Shown here in pieces: positions 34,300 through 41,208 of a stretch of 64,000 nucleotides of DNA. Under the pieces are notes generated by a model that saw only the letters and a program-made list of their open reading frames with translations, ran no database searches and was not told the DNA's origin. The stretch is taken from NCBI GenBank assembly GCA_019638675.1, contig JAHBTE010000001.1:1830605-1894604 (forward strand). Direction: 5' to 3'. This DNA is from Fimbriimonadaceae bacterium. GTDB taxonomy: Bacteria > Armatimonadota > Fimbriimonadia > Fimbriimonadales > Fimbriimonadaceae. Each line of letters starts with the position of its first letter. The stretch's first letter is position 1. Position numbers and translations under genes: made by a program.

Positions 34300-34818
34300 T
34301 TAGGACGCTGATTGGTTCACGGAATTTGCTTTGTCCTGGGATTGGTGGATGAATTCGTCGATGATGTTCCGGACTTCGTGGGCATCTTCGAACTTTGGAT
34401 AAATGGCAACATGATAGTAATGCTTATGTCCATGGATGATCACCTTACCCATGAGCAATTGTTCTCGAATTTCAACATTTCTGACCTCGTCTTCAATTGT
34501 TAGTTGCTTTCGGATAGCTACAATTGCGCCAGACGGTGAAAGCAAAAATGATCCTAGCTGATTAATATAGATTATTGGGCTTAGGCATACTACTACTATC
34601 ATTATGATTAGCCCTGGCAAAAAGTTAACAAGAAAAGGTGTCTTTTGTAAAGATATAGTATAATATGTGGAAAATATGACCAATAGGATATTTAAAATAT
34701 AAAGAGTAGACATGAGATATCTGTTGGCCCGTGTCTCAGAAATCACTAAAAGTCCTTCTGAGGTTAGCTCCATCTTGCTTGGACCAATCGTTTTTGGGAG
34801 TTGAGAGAGTAGACTCAT
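34300..34818 (-). CDS. Two-helix membrane protein, sister of the next gene
   Basis: The 172-residue protein has two membrane helices (about 38-56 and 64-86) between an N-terminal beta-like segment and a C-terminal cytoplasmic part (LTIEDEVRNVEIREQLLMGKVIIHG) that resembles a bacterial-PH-like fold. It has the same plan as the neighbour at 34815-35354 and starts inside its stop. Both are A+T-richer than the flanks. No family recognised. Confidence 0.6.
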   Translation of the reverse strand: MSLLSQLPKTIGPSKMELTSEGLLVISETRANRYLMSTLYILNILLVIFSTYYTISLQKTPFLVNFLPGLIIMIVVVCLSPIIYINQLGSFLLSPSGAIVAIRKQLTIEDEVRNVEIREQLLMGKVIIHGHKHYYHVAIYPKFEDAHEVRNIIDEFIHQSQDKANSVNQSAS

Positions 34819-35354
34819 TTGGCATCTGCCTTGTTTTGATCGAGGAATTCGTGGATTAACTTTTGAACCTGTTCAGCTTGTTCGATGTAAAGCGTTCCGG
34901 ATACTTTGCGTTTCTCCAACTCAGATTCGATGATCACACAGTAGTCGTGCCACATTTCTTTTTTCACCTTTACGGCGGTGACTTTATCGGGAGGATATTT
35001 GTCCCTGGGTTGCCAGATGACTAGGCCTTGCTTGGTAAGAGTGGTTTTCGACCACGGTTGGAAAACGCCTAGAGTTGCAATTATTGCGCCGACCCAAAAA
35101 GCTGGATTTGAGAGCGAGCTATTTGTGCCTTGTGCATTAGGAAAATAGACGGACATTAGAAATAAGACGAGTGCAATAAACCCTATAACACCCGTAGATA
35201 ATGAGAACGCAAGTTTTATCGTAGATACACTAGACTTGATTACTAAATTGCCGTCCTCATCGATCTGATAAGTTTTCGTCCCGATTGTGATCGGCAAGTT
35301 GGATGCGGTGGCTTCGATACTCTTATTATCCGATTTTGAAGGGTGTAGTTGCAA
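34815..35354 (-). CDS. Two-helix membrane protein of unknown function
   Basis: The 179-residue protein has an N-terminal beta-like segment (TYQIDEDGNLVIKSS), two membrane helices near 48-70 and 85-100, and a soluble C-terminal part (LTKQGLVIWQPRDKYPPDKVTAV) like a bPH-type membrane-associated domain. It precedes and overlaps (ATGA) a gene of the same layout, so the two proteins probably pair in the membrane. Function unknown. Confidence 0.6.
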   Translation of the reverse strand: MQLHPSKSDNKSIEATASNLPITIGTKTYQIDEDGNLVIKSSVSTIKLAFSLSTGVIGFIALVLFLMSVYFPNAQGTNSSLSNPAFWVGAIIATLGVFQPWSKTTLTKQGLVIWQPRDKYPPDKVTAVKVKKEMWHDYCVIIESELEKRKVSGTLYIEQAEQVQKLIHEFLDQNKADAK

Positions 35355-35378
35355 TATTTTCGGCGATGATTACGCTTC

Positions 35379-35400
35379 CACGGGTTAAACCCGTGCCACC
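35379..35400. repeat. REP-like palindrome, CACGGGT family
   Basis: CACGGGTT and AACCCGTG form a palindrome (35379-35395) followed by CCACC. It matches the hairpins that flank the transposase gene at 38106 and 38684, in the same orientation as the right-hand copy. Confidence 0.7.
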
Positions 35401-35416
35401 GTTTCTTGACTACATT

Positions 35417-35556
35417 CCCTCCCCAAGCTTGGGGAGGGCAGGGCGGGGTTGTTCGGCGATGGTCAACCCACCTCTTCATCTCCTCCCAATCTTGGGAGGA
35501 AAACGCGTTCACAATATCTCCTGCTCAATGATCTCCCTCCCCAATTCTGGGGAGGG
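35417..35556. repeat. Three CCTCCC...GGGAGG palindromes
   Basis: Perfect or near-perfect inverted repeats lie at 35417-35438 (arms CCCTCCCCAAG and CTTGGGGAGGG), 35481-35500 (TCCTCCCAA and TTGGGAGGA) and 35535-35556 (CCCTCCCCA and TGGGGAGGG). The same motif recurs at 36621 and 42951. No coding frame covers this stretch; it is a mosaic of dispersed repeats. Confidence 0.7.
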
Positions 35557-35594
35557 GCAGGGGAGGGGTTAAAACAATGGGAAACAAATGCGTT

Positions 35595-35617
35595 CACGGG
35601 TTTGCACCCGTGGCACC
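35595..35617. repeat. REP-like palindrome, CACGGGT family, second copy
   Basis: CACGGGT at 35595 pairs with ACCCGTG at 35606-35612, followed by GCACCC. With the copy at 35379 it brackets the cluster of CCTCCC palindromes, in direct orientation. Confidence 0.65.
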
Positions 35618-35632
35618 CATACAAAAACTACA

Positions 35633-36568
35633 TCACTCCTCGCACATTAGCCGACCGTCTGCCGTCATCGTATAAAACCGACCGCTCGGCGACATCGTCC
35701 GAACTGCGAACCCGCTTTCGTGTTCCAACACAATATGATCCGCGAGTAGCCGTAAATCCTCACGCGGGAGCAAGCCTTCCGCCCGCGAGCGAGAATCGAG
35801 CCCCACTGCCTGGATCAACCCAAACTTAGTATCCCAATCCTCATCCGCCGGAACATCGCCAGCAGAATCTGCAAAGTGGAGCGAACCCCAAATATGCGGG
35901 CGGTGGATGTCCAACACGTTCGTCGGAGCGAAAGTCCAATACTTTTCAGGTTGGGTGTGATCCTTCACGTAAACGCCGTTGCGGACATCTACCGGCCAGA
36001 ACATCTTCATCATATTGAATTTCCACGTGTCGCCCGCCGATGGAGCCTTGCCGCTGTGCCCGATCTGGGTGAGGAACGTCCAAGGGAACGCCGCGCCAAA
36101 CCGCCAGCCTCTTTCGGTTGCGCTTGGGTCGTTGACCGCGCCATCGGTCACCAAAACCAGCCCAAGATCAGGGATTTCCAGGTCGTCGCACCTGGTTCCG
36201 CCGCAGATGTAGGGGCGATCCATGCTCATATCCAAAATCACGCCAAGCGGATTGATCTCCCATTCAAAGTAGTTGTGCCCGTCGCAATCTGGGTCAAGAA
36301 ACAGTTCAAACGCGTTATCGAGCCACACGCTCGAATCGTGTTCGGTTTGGAACGCCCAGAGGTCGTGTTCTTCCATTCGCGCGGCAAGATACAGGTGGGT
36401 GTGATCCCAAAGAAGCTTGGCTTCTATGCTTGTGGGGTTGGTTTCGCCGCCGAGGATTCCGTGCCATTCGGTGATCCACTCTGCCGCTTGCCAGCTTGGG
36501 TGGTTGAGGTCGTTGAGCAGCGGCGGGGAAGAAGTAAAAGGGCAGACGTATCCTCGTGGCTGGCGCAT
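35633..36568 (-). CDS. CBM9-like (DOMON-type) carbohydrate-binding protein
   Basis: The 311-residue protein has the family-9-like carbohydrate-binding module found alone in many environmental bacteria: LLNDLNHPSWQAAEWITEW, AKLLWDHTHLYLAARMEEHDLWA, DNAFELFLDPDCDGHNYFEWEINPLG and ERGWRFGAAFPW. The aromatic residues for sugar stacking are abundant. No signal peptide is evident, so its location is unclear. The last ~70 residues are a family extension. TAGCAT lies six bases before its ATG. Confidence 0.85.
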   Translation of the reverse strand: MRQPRGYVCPFTSSPPLLNDLNHPSWQAAEWITEWHGILGGETNPTSIEAKLLWDHTHLYLAARMEEHDLWAFQTEHDSSVWLDNAFELFLDPDCDGHNYFEWEINPLGVILDMSMDRPYICGGTRCDDLEIPDLGLVLVTDGAVNDPSATERGWRFGAAFPWTFLTQIGHSGKAPSAGDTWKFNMMKMFWPVDVRNGVYVKDHTQPEKYWTFAPTNVLDIHRPHIWGSLHFADSAGDVPADEDWDTKFGLIQAVGLDSRSRAEGLLPREDLRLLADHIVLEHESGFAVRTMSPSGRFYTMTADGRLMCEE

Positions 36569-36574
36569 AATTTG

Positions 36575-36580
36575 ATGCTA
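36575..36580 (-). promoter_or_regulatory. -10-like hexamer TAGCAT, leaderless arrangement
   Basis: On the minus strand TAGCAT ends exactly six bases before the ATG at 36568, without a ribosome binding site. Confidence 0.45.
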
Positions 36581-36620
36581 CCTAGAGAAAACAAAATCAG
36601 GATAACCCCCTCCTTTCATT

Positions 36621-36640
36621 CCTCCCCAGAATTGGGGAGG
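36621..36640. repeat. CCTCCCCA...TGGGGAGG palindrome
   Basis: Eight-base arms CCTCCCCA and TGGGGAGG surround GAAT. It belongs to the same dispersed family as 35417, 35535 and 42951. Confidence 0.65.
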
Positions 36641-36652
36641 AGAGCTTGGCAA

Positions 36653-36690
36653 CAAAAACCCCCACCGAGATAAATCCCAGCGGGGGGTTT
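36653..36690 (-). terminator. Probable terminator of the rplJ-rplL operon
   Basis: On the minus strand ACCCCC and GGGGGT arms enclose an imperfect inner stem and are followed by TTTTTG. The plus-strand side also has GGGGGGTTT, so the element may stop transcription both ways. It lies about 60 bases past the rplL stop. Confidence 0.45.
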
Positions 36691-36692
36691 AA

Positions 36693-36733
36693 CCTCACCC
36701 CCCGGCCCCCTCTCCATTGAAACGGAGAGGGGG
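36693..36733. repeat. CCTCACCCCC hairpin repeat, copy 1
   Basis: CCTCACC is followed by the stem CCCCCTCTCC (36706-36715) and GGAGAGGGGG (36724-36733) around ATTGAAAC. The same unit occurs at 42901 and 60342, each time just past the 3' end of a gene. Confidence 0.7.
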
Positions 36734-36749
36734 GAGTAGGGGAAATGAA

Positions 36750-37139
36750 TTACTTGATTTCGACTTTTGCGCCAGCTTCTTCGAGCTTCTTCTTGAGCTC
36801 TTCTGCTTCGTCTTTGCCGATGCCTTCTTTGAGCTTTTGAGGAGCACCATCGACCATGTCTTTAGCTTCCTTGAGGCCCAAACCAAGAGCATCTTTAACG
36901 ACCTTGATAACGCCGAGCTTGTTTCCGCCTGCTTCAGCGAGAACGACATCAAATTCGGTCTTTTCTTCAGCGGCTTCAGCAGCGCCACCGCCACCACCGC
37001 CCATCATCATGGGCATGCCCATCATTGGTGCAGCGGCGGTTACGCCGAACTTATCTTCGAGAGCGGTCTTAAGTTCGCTCAATTCTAATGCGGTCATACC
37101 ACTAATGGTATCGACGAGCTTTTCTACAGTGCTTGCCAT
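36750..37139 (-). CDS. rplL: 50S ribosomal protein L7/L12
   Basis: The stalk protein recruits translation GTPases. The 129-residue product has the N-terminal dimerisation helices ([20 protein letters not shown]), a methionine- and glycine-rich hinge ([12 protein letters not shown]), and the C-terminal factor-binding domain [21 protein letters not shown] ... [14 protein letters not shown]. It is eight bases downstream of rplJ in the same operon. Confidence 0.98.
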   Translation of the reverse strand: MASTVEKLVDTISGMTALELSELKTALEDKFGVTAAAPMMGMPMMMGGGGGGAAEAAEEKTEFDVVLAEAGGNKLGVIKVVKDALGLGLKEAKDMVDGAPQKLKEGIGKDEAEELKKKLEEAGAKVEIK

Positions 37140-37147
37140 TGTGTTGG

Positions 37148-37849
37148 TTACTCCGTTTCGGTTGCAGGTTCATCTGCGGCAGGGGTTTCTTCTGCGGTCG
37201 GGGCAGCGGCTTCTTCGGCCGGTGCAGAATCTGAGACATCGGTTGCTTCGGCAGCAGGAGCTTCAGCTTCAGCAGCTGGAGCTTCGGCGGCGGCTTTGGC
37301 TTCGATTGGTGAGCCTTCGGCTACCTTGTCGGCGACGGCGCCAATCACGCGGATCGGATCTGCGTAAAGGGCTTCGATAACGCCAACCAGGTTGGAGAGC
37401 GGAGCAGCGATTGCACCAATAACTTGGGCGATCAATACTTCGCGCGGTGGGAGCTTGCTCAGGTCTTCAACGGCGGAGCCGCTAAATTCCTTGCCACCAA
37501 TCAACCCTCCTTTGACAACCAGGCGTTTGCTGGATTTGGCAAAGTCAACCAGAACCTTGGCGCAGTCGCTTTCGTTTTCATACAGAAAAGCGTATGCGGT
37601 TGGGCCGCTGGTCATTTCTTCGCTCAGAGCGGCGGAATCATCGCCAGCTGCTTTGCGGAAAAGGGTGTTTTTGATGACGTGAAGCTCGCCGCCCTTGGCC
37701 TTCAGTTCTTTTCTGAGGGTTTGGATCTCCTTCACCTTGAGGCCGCGGTAATCGGTGAAGATTACGCCTGCCGCGCGCTGGTATTTTTCCTGCGCGCTTT
37801 CGACAACGTTAGCCTTTGCGATGATTTGAGGTTTTTCGGCGGTCTGCAT
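37148..37849 (-). CDS. rplJ: 50S ribosomal protein L10 with acidic C-terminal extension
   Basis: L10 anchors the L7/L12 stalk to 23S rRNA. The 233-residue protein is longer than the usual ~175: the core ends near residue 178, and about 55 further residues are almost only Ala, Glu, Pro and Thr. The core shows [25 protein letters not shown], the RNA-binding [11 protein letters not shown] and GGKEFSG. The L12-binding helix is [10 protein letters not shown]. The gene is preceded by an L10 leader. Confidence 0.97.
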   Translation of the reverse strand: MQTAEKPQIIAKANVVESAQEKYQRAAGVIFTDYRGLKVKEIQTLRKELKAKGGELHVIKNTLFRKAAGDDSAALSEEMTSGPTAYAFLYENESDCAKVLVDFAKSSKRLVVKGGLIGGKEFSGSAVEDLSKLPPREVLIAQVIGAIAAPLSNLVGVIEALYADPIRVIGAVADKVAEGSPIEAKAAAEAPAAEAEAPAAEATDVSDSAPAEEAAAPTAEETPAADEPATETE

Positions 37850-37882
37850 ATTGCGTTTGCCTTTTTCGGTCCTTGCGAAACG

Positions 37883-37926
37883 AAAAAATCGGCTCTTGTC
37901 CGTGAGGTGAGGGGACAGGAACCGAC
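37883..37926 (-). terminator. Attenuator hairpin in the rplJ leader
   Basis: On the minus strand 37926-37913 (GTCGGTTCCTGTCC) pairs with 37901-37888 (GGACAAGAGCCGAT), allowing G-U pairs, and is followed by six T. It ends about 35 bases before the rplJ start, so it can cut off transcription in the leader when L10 (L10-L12) is in excess. Confidence 0.75.
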
Positions 37927-37930
37927 CTGA

Positions 37931-38042
37931 TTGCCGCCAATGGCGTAAAACTGGTTGTGTTCGTCTCTTTCTCCTCGGCGGGCTGGTTTCTTATGGTCGC
38001 TTACTTGCGACGCCTGCTGTCTCTGGTGTTTGAGCCGAGGAG
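37931..38042 (-). ncRNA. Ribosomal protein L10 leader
   Basis: The minus-strand transcript begins with CTCCTCGGC (38042-38034) that pairs perfectly with GCCGAGGAG (37979-37971), and the enclosed part contains AGAGACAGCAGGCG and a CGTCGCAAGTAAGCGACC hairpin. These are the conserved L10 leader elements, an L10 (L10-L12) binding site that mimics its rRNA target. Binding would control formation of the downstream attenuator. Confidence 0.75.
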
Positions 38043-38048
38043 ATTATA
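38043..38048 (-). promoter_or_regulatory. Consensus -10 (TATAAT) of the rplJL operon
   Basis: TATAAT on the minus strand lies just before the L10 leader and would start transcription at its first stem. No -35 consensus is visible at the usual distance. Confidence 0.65.
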
Positions 38049-38105
38049 GCATGGGTGGGTTCGGAGTGGGTTGGGACTCGGGATAGCGCGGCTCATATCT
38101 TATTA

Positions 38106-38707
38106 GGGTGGCACGGGTTTTAACCCGTGTACGCATACCTATTTCAACGGCCGGGAAGCTGATGACCAGGGCCAATCTTCGGGGGTGGTGCTTAAGTAAC
38201 GCTTGACTGGATTATTGTGAATGTAAGCAATGCTGTTCTGAATTGCCTCGTCTGTCCACATATTTCGATCGTAGCCTCCTCCTGGTTGCCAGAACTGGTA
38301 AGTAGTTAAACCTCCTTGCTTAACTACGGCACATTGCTCCCTTAATTCTGGATATTGCTTCAAAGCATACAGTGCCACTGGCGCCTTAGTCGCACGTAGG
38401 ATTTTTGATATGGAATAGTGTTCATGATTAGGCAATATGAGGATATGGCAGTGTTCAGGCATTACAACGTAAGCAAGTATTTCGAGATCAAAATCTTTTC
38501 GAACGTTATCCAGATTTTCAACAAAGTATTTAGCGATTTCGGGCATAGCAAGAAACTTATGGCGATTCTTTGTACTAAAAGTTAGTTCGTGAACATGGCC
38601 AGGAATATCAAATGACTTCCGAGTCTTGGCCTTGGCCGGATAAGTCGGGAACACACTTTGATTTTATCCGACAATTTTCTTTGCACTGGTTAAAACCAGT
38701 GCCACCC
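38106..38707. mobile_element. RAYT-REP element: transposase gene bracketed by inverted REP hairpins
   Basis: The left end (38106-38129) is GGGTGGCAC followed by the palindrome CACGGGTTTTAACCCGTG; the right end (38684-38707) is the inverted version with CACTGGTTAAAACCAGTG then CCACCC. The copies differ at one G-C versus T-A pair, and both halves of each palindrome changed together. The transposase gene lies between them. The base tetranucleotide before each hairpin reads GTGG, in the position of the GTAG-type guide of other REPs. Confidence 0.75.
38139..38654 (-). CDS. REP-associated tyrosine transposase (Y1_Tnp)
   Basis: RAYTs are single-domain HUH (Y1) enzymes that cut single-stranded REP hairpins. 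The 171-residue protein has the fold start IPGHVHELTFSTKNR, the HUH motif YVVMPEHCHILI near residues 61-72, the helix SISKILRATKAPVALYAL, and the tail WTDEAIQNSIAYIHNNPVKRYL then PEDWPWSSA, which is diagnostic of this family. The catalytic Tyr is likely the one in QPGGGYDRN. REP hairpins sit on both sides. Confidence 0.92.
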   Translation of the reverse strand: MFPTYPAKAKTRKSFDIPGHVHELTFSTKNRHKFLAMPEIAKYFVENLDNVRKDFDLEILAYVVMPEHCHILILPNHEHYSISKILRATKAPVALYALKQYPELREQCAVVKQGGLTTYQFWQPGGGYDRNMWTDEAIQNSIAYIHNNPVKRYLSTTPEDWPWSSASRPLK

Positions 38708-38771
38708 AAGCAGTAGTGTCTTGATCCAATTTGACCTTCCACACTCATTTCCAGTAAAACTGACCTCACGC

Positions 38772-39566
38772 ATGAACGCCTCTTCGATCCCCACCGCCGA
38801 CACTGAAGCTGGACGCCAGTTCGCTGAAGACGGATACTTCATCGCCAAAGGCGTTTACAGCCACGAGGAAATCCGCACACTTGAAACCGATTTCGACCGG
38901 ATCGTGAACCAAATTCTGAGCAGTGGGGAAGCGGTGAACGCCCGCTGGAGCGGCCCGGAAATGGATAGGCTGGACACAAAGCAATTGGTGGTTTTGCACA
39001 CGCACAACGTTCAGCAGTATTCGGCGGTGTGGGCAAAGGCATTCTATCAAGAGCGGTTCATCCAAGCCGCGACCGATATTCTGGGGCCGGATGTGGTGCT
39101 GCACCACAGCAAGTTATTCCAAAAACCGAGCGAAGAAGGTGCGCCGTTCCCGATGCACCAAGACTGGACGTACTTTCCGACCGTGAACGACACGATGATG
39201 GCGGGCATCATTCATGTTTCCGAAGCGACCGACGAAATGGGCTGCCTGCGGGTGTATCCCGGTTCGCACAAACTCGGGCGAGTGGATGGAAGCAACGGGC
39301 AGACCGAATCGGAAATGCTGGCCCAGTATCCGCTAGAAAACGCTTTGCCGTTAGAAGCCGAGCCGGGCGACGTTGTGTTCTTCCACTACTTCACCATCCA
39401 CGGTTCTATGCCCAACCGGTCATCCAAAACTCGCAAAACGGTTCTGGTGCAAATGCACTCTGGATCAGACCGGGTGGAAGAAGGCATCCAGCACCCAGAC
39501 GAGCATCTTGTTCTTGCTGGCTGGAACCACCACGCGACACGGAATTCGGCGGGAATGGCGAAGTAG
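38772..39566 (+). CDS. Phytanoyl-CoA dioxygenase (PhyH) family protein
   Basis: Members are Fe(II)/2-oxoglutarate oxygenases that hydroxylate small molecules. The 264-residue protein has FAEDGYFIAKGVYSHEEIRTL at the start, the iron ligands His and Asp in FPMHQDWTYFP near 132-142, and the distal His in FHYFTIHGSMPNRSSKTRK near 208-226 with the Arg for 2-oxoglutarate. ATG 38772 fits the family N terminus better than the upstream in-frame start at 38721. The substrate is unknown. Confidence 0.87.
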   Translation: MNASSIPTADTEAGRQFAEDGYFIAKGVYSHEEIRTLETDFDRIVNQILSSGEAVNARWSGPEMDRLDTKQLVVLHTHNVQQYSAVWAKAFYQERFIQAATDILGPDVVLHHSKLFQKPSEEGAPFPMHQDWTYFPTVNDTMMAGIIHVSEATDEMGCLRVYPGSHKLGRVDGSNGQTESEMLAQYPLENALPLEAEPGDVVFFHYFTIHGSMPNRSSKTRKTVLVQMHSGSDRVEEGIQHPDEHLVLAGWNHHATRNSAGMAK

Positions 39567-39569
39567 AAT
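39564..39569 (+). promoter_or_regulatory. -10-like hexamer TAGAAT, leaderless arrangement
   Basis: TAGAAT contains the stop of the upstream dioxygenase gene (TAG) and ends six bases before GTG 39576, the same layout as at 26904. Confidence 0.45.
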
Positions 39570-39575
39570 CAAACC

Positions 39576-39905
39576 GTGAAAGTTTTGTTTGTCCAGCCAG
39601 AATTGGAGTTTTTGAAGGAGCGTCTCAGCGGGTTTAACGGCCTCACCGCGCGGGGGATGGGGCTGGATGGAAAAGGGCCGTCCACGATCATGCGCGAATC
39701 GCGGGATATGAAGTTCGACGTGGTGGTGACCACCGACCGCTCGCTGCGGTTCCCAATGGGATCAGAAGGCTGGACGTTCGGGATTCTGTTTTTGGAAATC
39801 TCTCCGCTGGACGAAGCGACGTTGACGGAACAACTGGATCGGATTCGGTCGGGGATTCTGGGGGCAAGGGTCGGCGAAGTTTCTACCGTCCGCTGGCCTC
39901 GGTAA
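39576..39905 (+). CDS. Small protein, possibly DUF5615/PIN-like
   Basis: The 109-residue product starts with GTG and reads KVLFVQPELEFLKERL, then MKFDVVVTTDRSLRFP and GWTFGILFLEISPLDE. The order of an N-terminal strand with helix and then a TTD strand turn resembles the DUF5615 PIN-like family, which includes toxin-like proteins, but the first Asp expected near residue 6 is missing. No antitoxin gene is adjacent. Treat as hypothetical. Confidence 0.5.
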   Translation: MKVLFVQPELEFLKERLSGFNGLTARGMGLDGKGPSTIMRESRDMKFDVVVTTDRSLRFPMGSEGWTFGILFLEISPLDEATLTEQLDRIRSGILGARVGEVSTVRWPR

Positions 39906-39925
39906 GACATATTGACCAATTCGCT

Positions 39926-41179
39926 TTATTTTATGAGAACGATTTGATTTAGATCAGTCCCACCAAATCCCCTTAACACATGATCAGCATCAAGTCCACG
40001 AACATCATCATTCATTGTGTTAAAACGTTTGCAATTAAGCAAGTCTATAAACTCAAGAGCCTGATCTTTTGAGATTGATGTATTGTTGACAATTTTTCTA
40101 ATAAGTTGCAACTGCAATTCTGTAGTGCAATCTTCATAATCATGCTTACACCCTAGTAGTCTGTGATAATAAGAAAACCAGGTTTGAAGAAATGTTCCTG
40201 CTTTCAGAAACGCCAAATCAAAGCTAGTGTTACTATCCAAAATCTCAGTTATATGTTTTCTAAAATGATCACTCTTGGAATTTGGTATTGATCTCGTCCC
40301 TTCGTCTGCGAAGTGTATACCAAGGAAAAGGAAGCCCTCAGCGGTAGAACCATTACGAGCACTCTTTTGCCCAGATTTATAGTATTCAATACTCAAATTA
40401 TCTAGAAGCTCAGTAAGTAGAGATTCGGCTTTTGTGGATTGACATTGAGACTCAGTTAAAACTACTATATCATCCACATACCTGATGTAGCCTGGAAATT
40501 CGCGACTCATTGTATCGTCGACGTCCTTTAAAAAGCAGGCCGCCAAATATGGAGCAATAGTAGTGCCTTGAAAGATGCCGTAGGCTCGTGGCCAGAATCT
40601 TTTGTAGTTATGATTTGAGACACCTTTAGATTGACCTGGCCGTTTTGTAAAAGGGTCGATTAGTTTGCAAATTCTTTCCGGAATTCCATCCCAACCCAGG
40701 CGCTCAAACAGTAGGTGCTTGCGTATACTAGGATAATAGTTCTTGAGGTCAGTTTCATAAACGAATTTATTTTGTTTGCACAGATGGCTGACCTTTTGGC
40801 AACAGGCACGTACATCGAATGATTTATCGTTTGTGGAGCGGCTAACACCATACGCATTAGCGTGAATTGTAGGAAAATGACTAGTTAGGACTCTAGTAAT
40901 AACTCGTTGAAATACCAAATCTGTTACGCTTTGTCTTGTAACACCACGGGACTTCATTGTACCATCTTGGCGTTCCTGCCTAATTATTTTTGAAGAGAAT
41001 GACGGCTGGTATATACCAGATAGTAATTTTTCTACACTATTATTTAGTGAGCTTACTGTTAACTTTGAAAGAACTTCTCTTGATTGAGTAAATTTTTCTT
41101 TTCTTAATAATACTATCTCATTTTGAAAGACTGGTAGGGCGAATACATTGTCAAAGTCGAACAAATTACGCCCTATCAA
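39926..41179 (-). CDS. Orphan reverse transcriptase
   Basis: The 417-residue protein has the RT core in order: an N-terminal finger region (KSRGVTRQSVTDLVFQRVI, residues 77-95), motif A ETDLKNYYPSI (142-152), the motif GIFQGTTIAPYLAACFL (201-217), the catalytic YIRYVDDIVVL (231-241), FLFLGIHF (283-290) and a thumb-like tail with FLQTWFSYYHRL. It lacks an HNH endonuclease and a clear group II maturase domain, and no intron boundaries are seen. Motifs do not fit retron or DGR enzymes well, so it is likely a group II-like or 'unknown group' defence-type RT. The DNA is A+T-richer than its neighbours. The start is TTG, coupled to a ten-codon upstream ORF. Confidence 0.88.
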   Translation of the reverse strand: MIGRNLFDFDNVFALPVFQNEIVLLRKEKFTQSREVLSKLTVSSLNNSVEKLLSGIYQPSFSSKIIRQERQDGTMKSRGVTRQSVTDLVFQRVITRVLTSHFPTIHANAYGVSRSTNDKSFDVRACCQKVSHLCKQNKFVYETDLKNYYPSIRKHLLFERLGWDGIPERICKLIDPFTKRPGQSKGVSNHNYKRFWPRAYGIFQGTTIAPYLAACFLKDVDDTMSREFPGYIRYVDDIVVLTESQCQSTKAESLLTELLDNLSIEYYKSGQKSARNGSTAEGFLFLGIHFADEGTRSIPNSKSDHFRKHITEILDSNTSFDLAFLKAGTFLQTWFSYYHRLLGCKHDYEDCTTELQLQLIRKIVNNTSISKDQALEFIDLLNCKRFNTMNDDVRGLDADHVLRGFGGTDLNQIVLIK

Positions 41180-41208
41180 TTTTGGTGGTAGGCCAAGCTT
41201 ATCTGCAT
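41176..41208 (-). other. Ten-codon ORF coupled to the reverse transcriptase start
   Basis: ATG 41208 opens a frame encoding MQISLAYHQN and ending in a TGA that shares three bases with the RT start TTG (TTGA). The gmhA gene uses the same TTGA overlap. It could translationally couple RT synthesis to a short leader. It may also be chance, since the ORF is very short. Confidence 0.35.

Noticed and set aside
35417-35556. CRISPR array
   Set aside because: The repeats are palindromic C/G-rich units with unequal spacing and no uniform spacers, and no cas genes are present.
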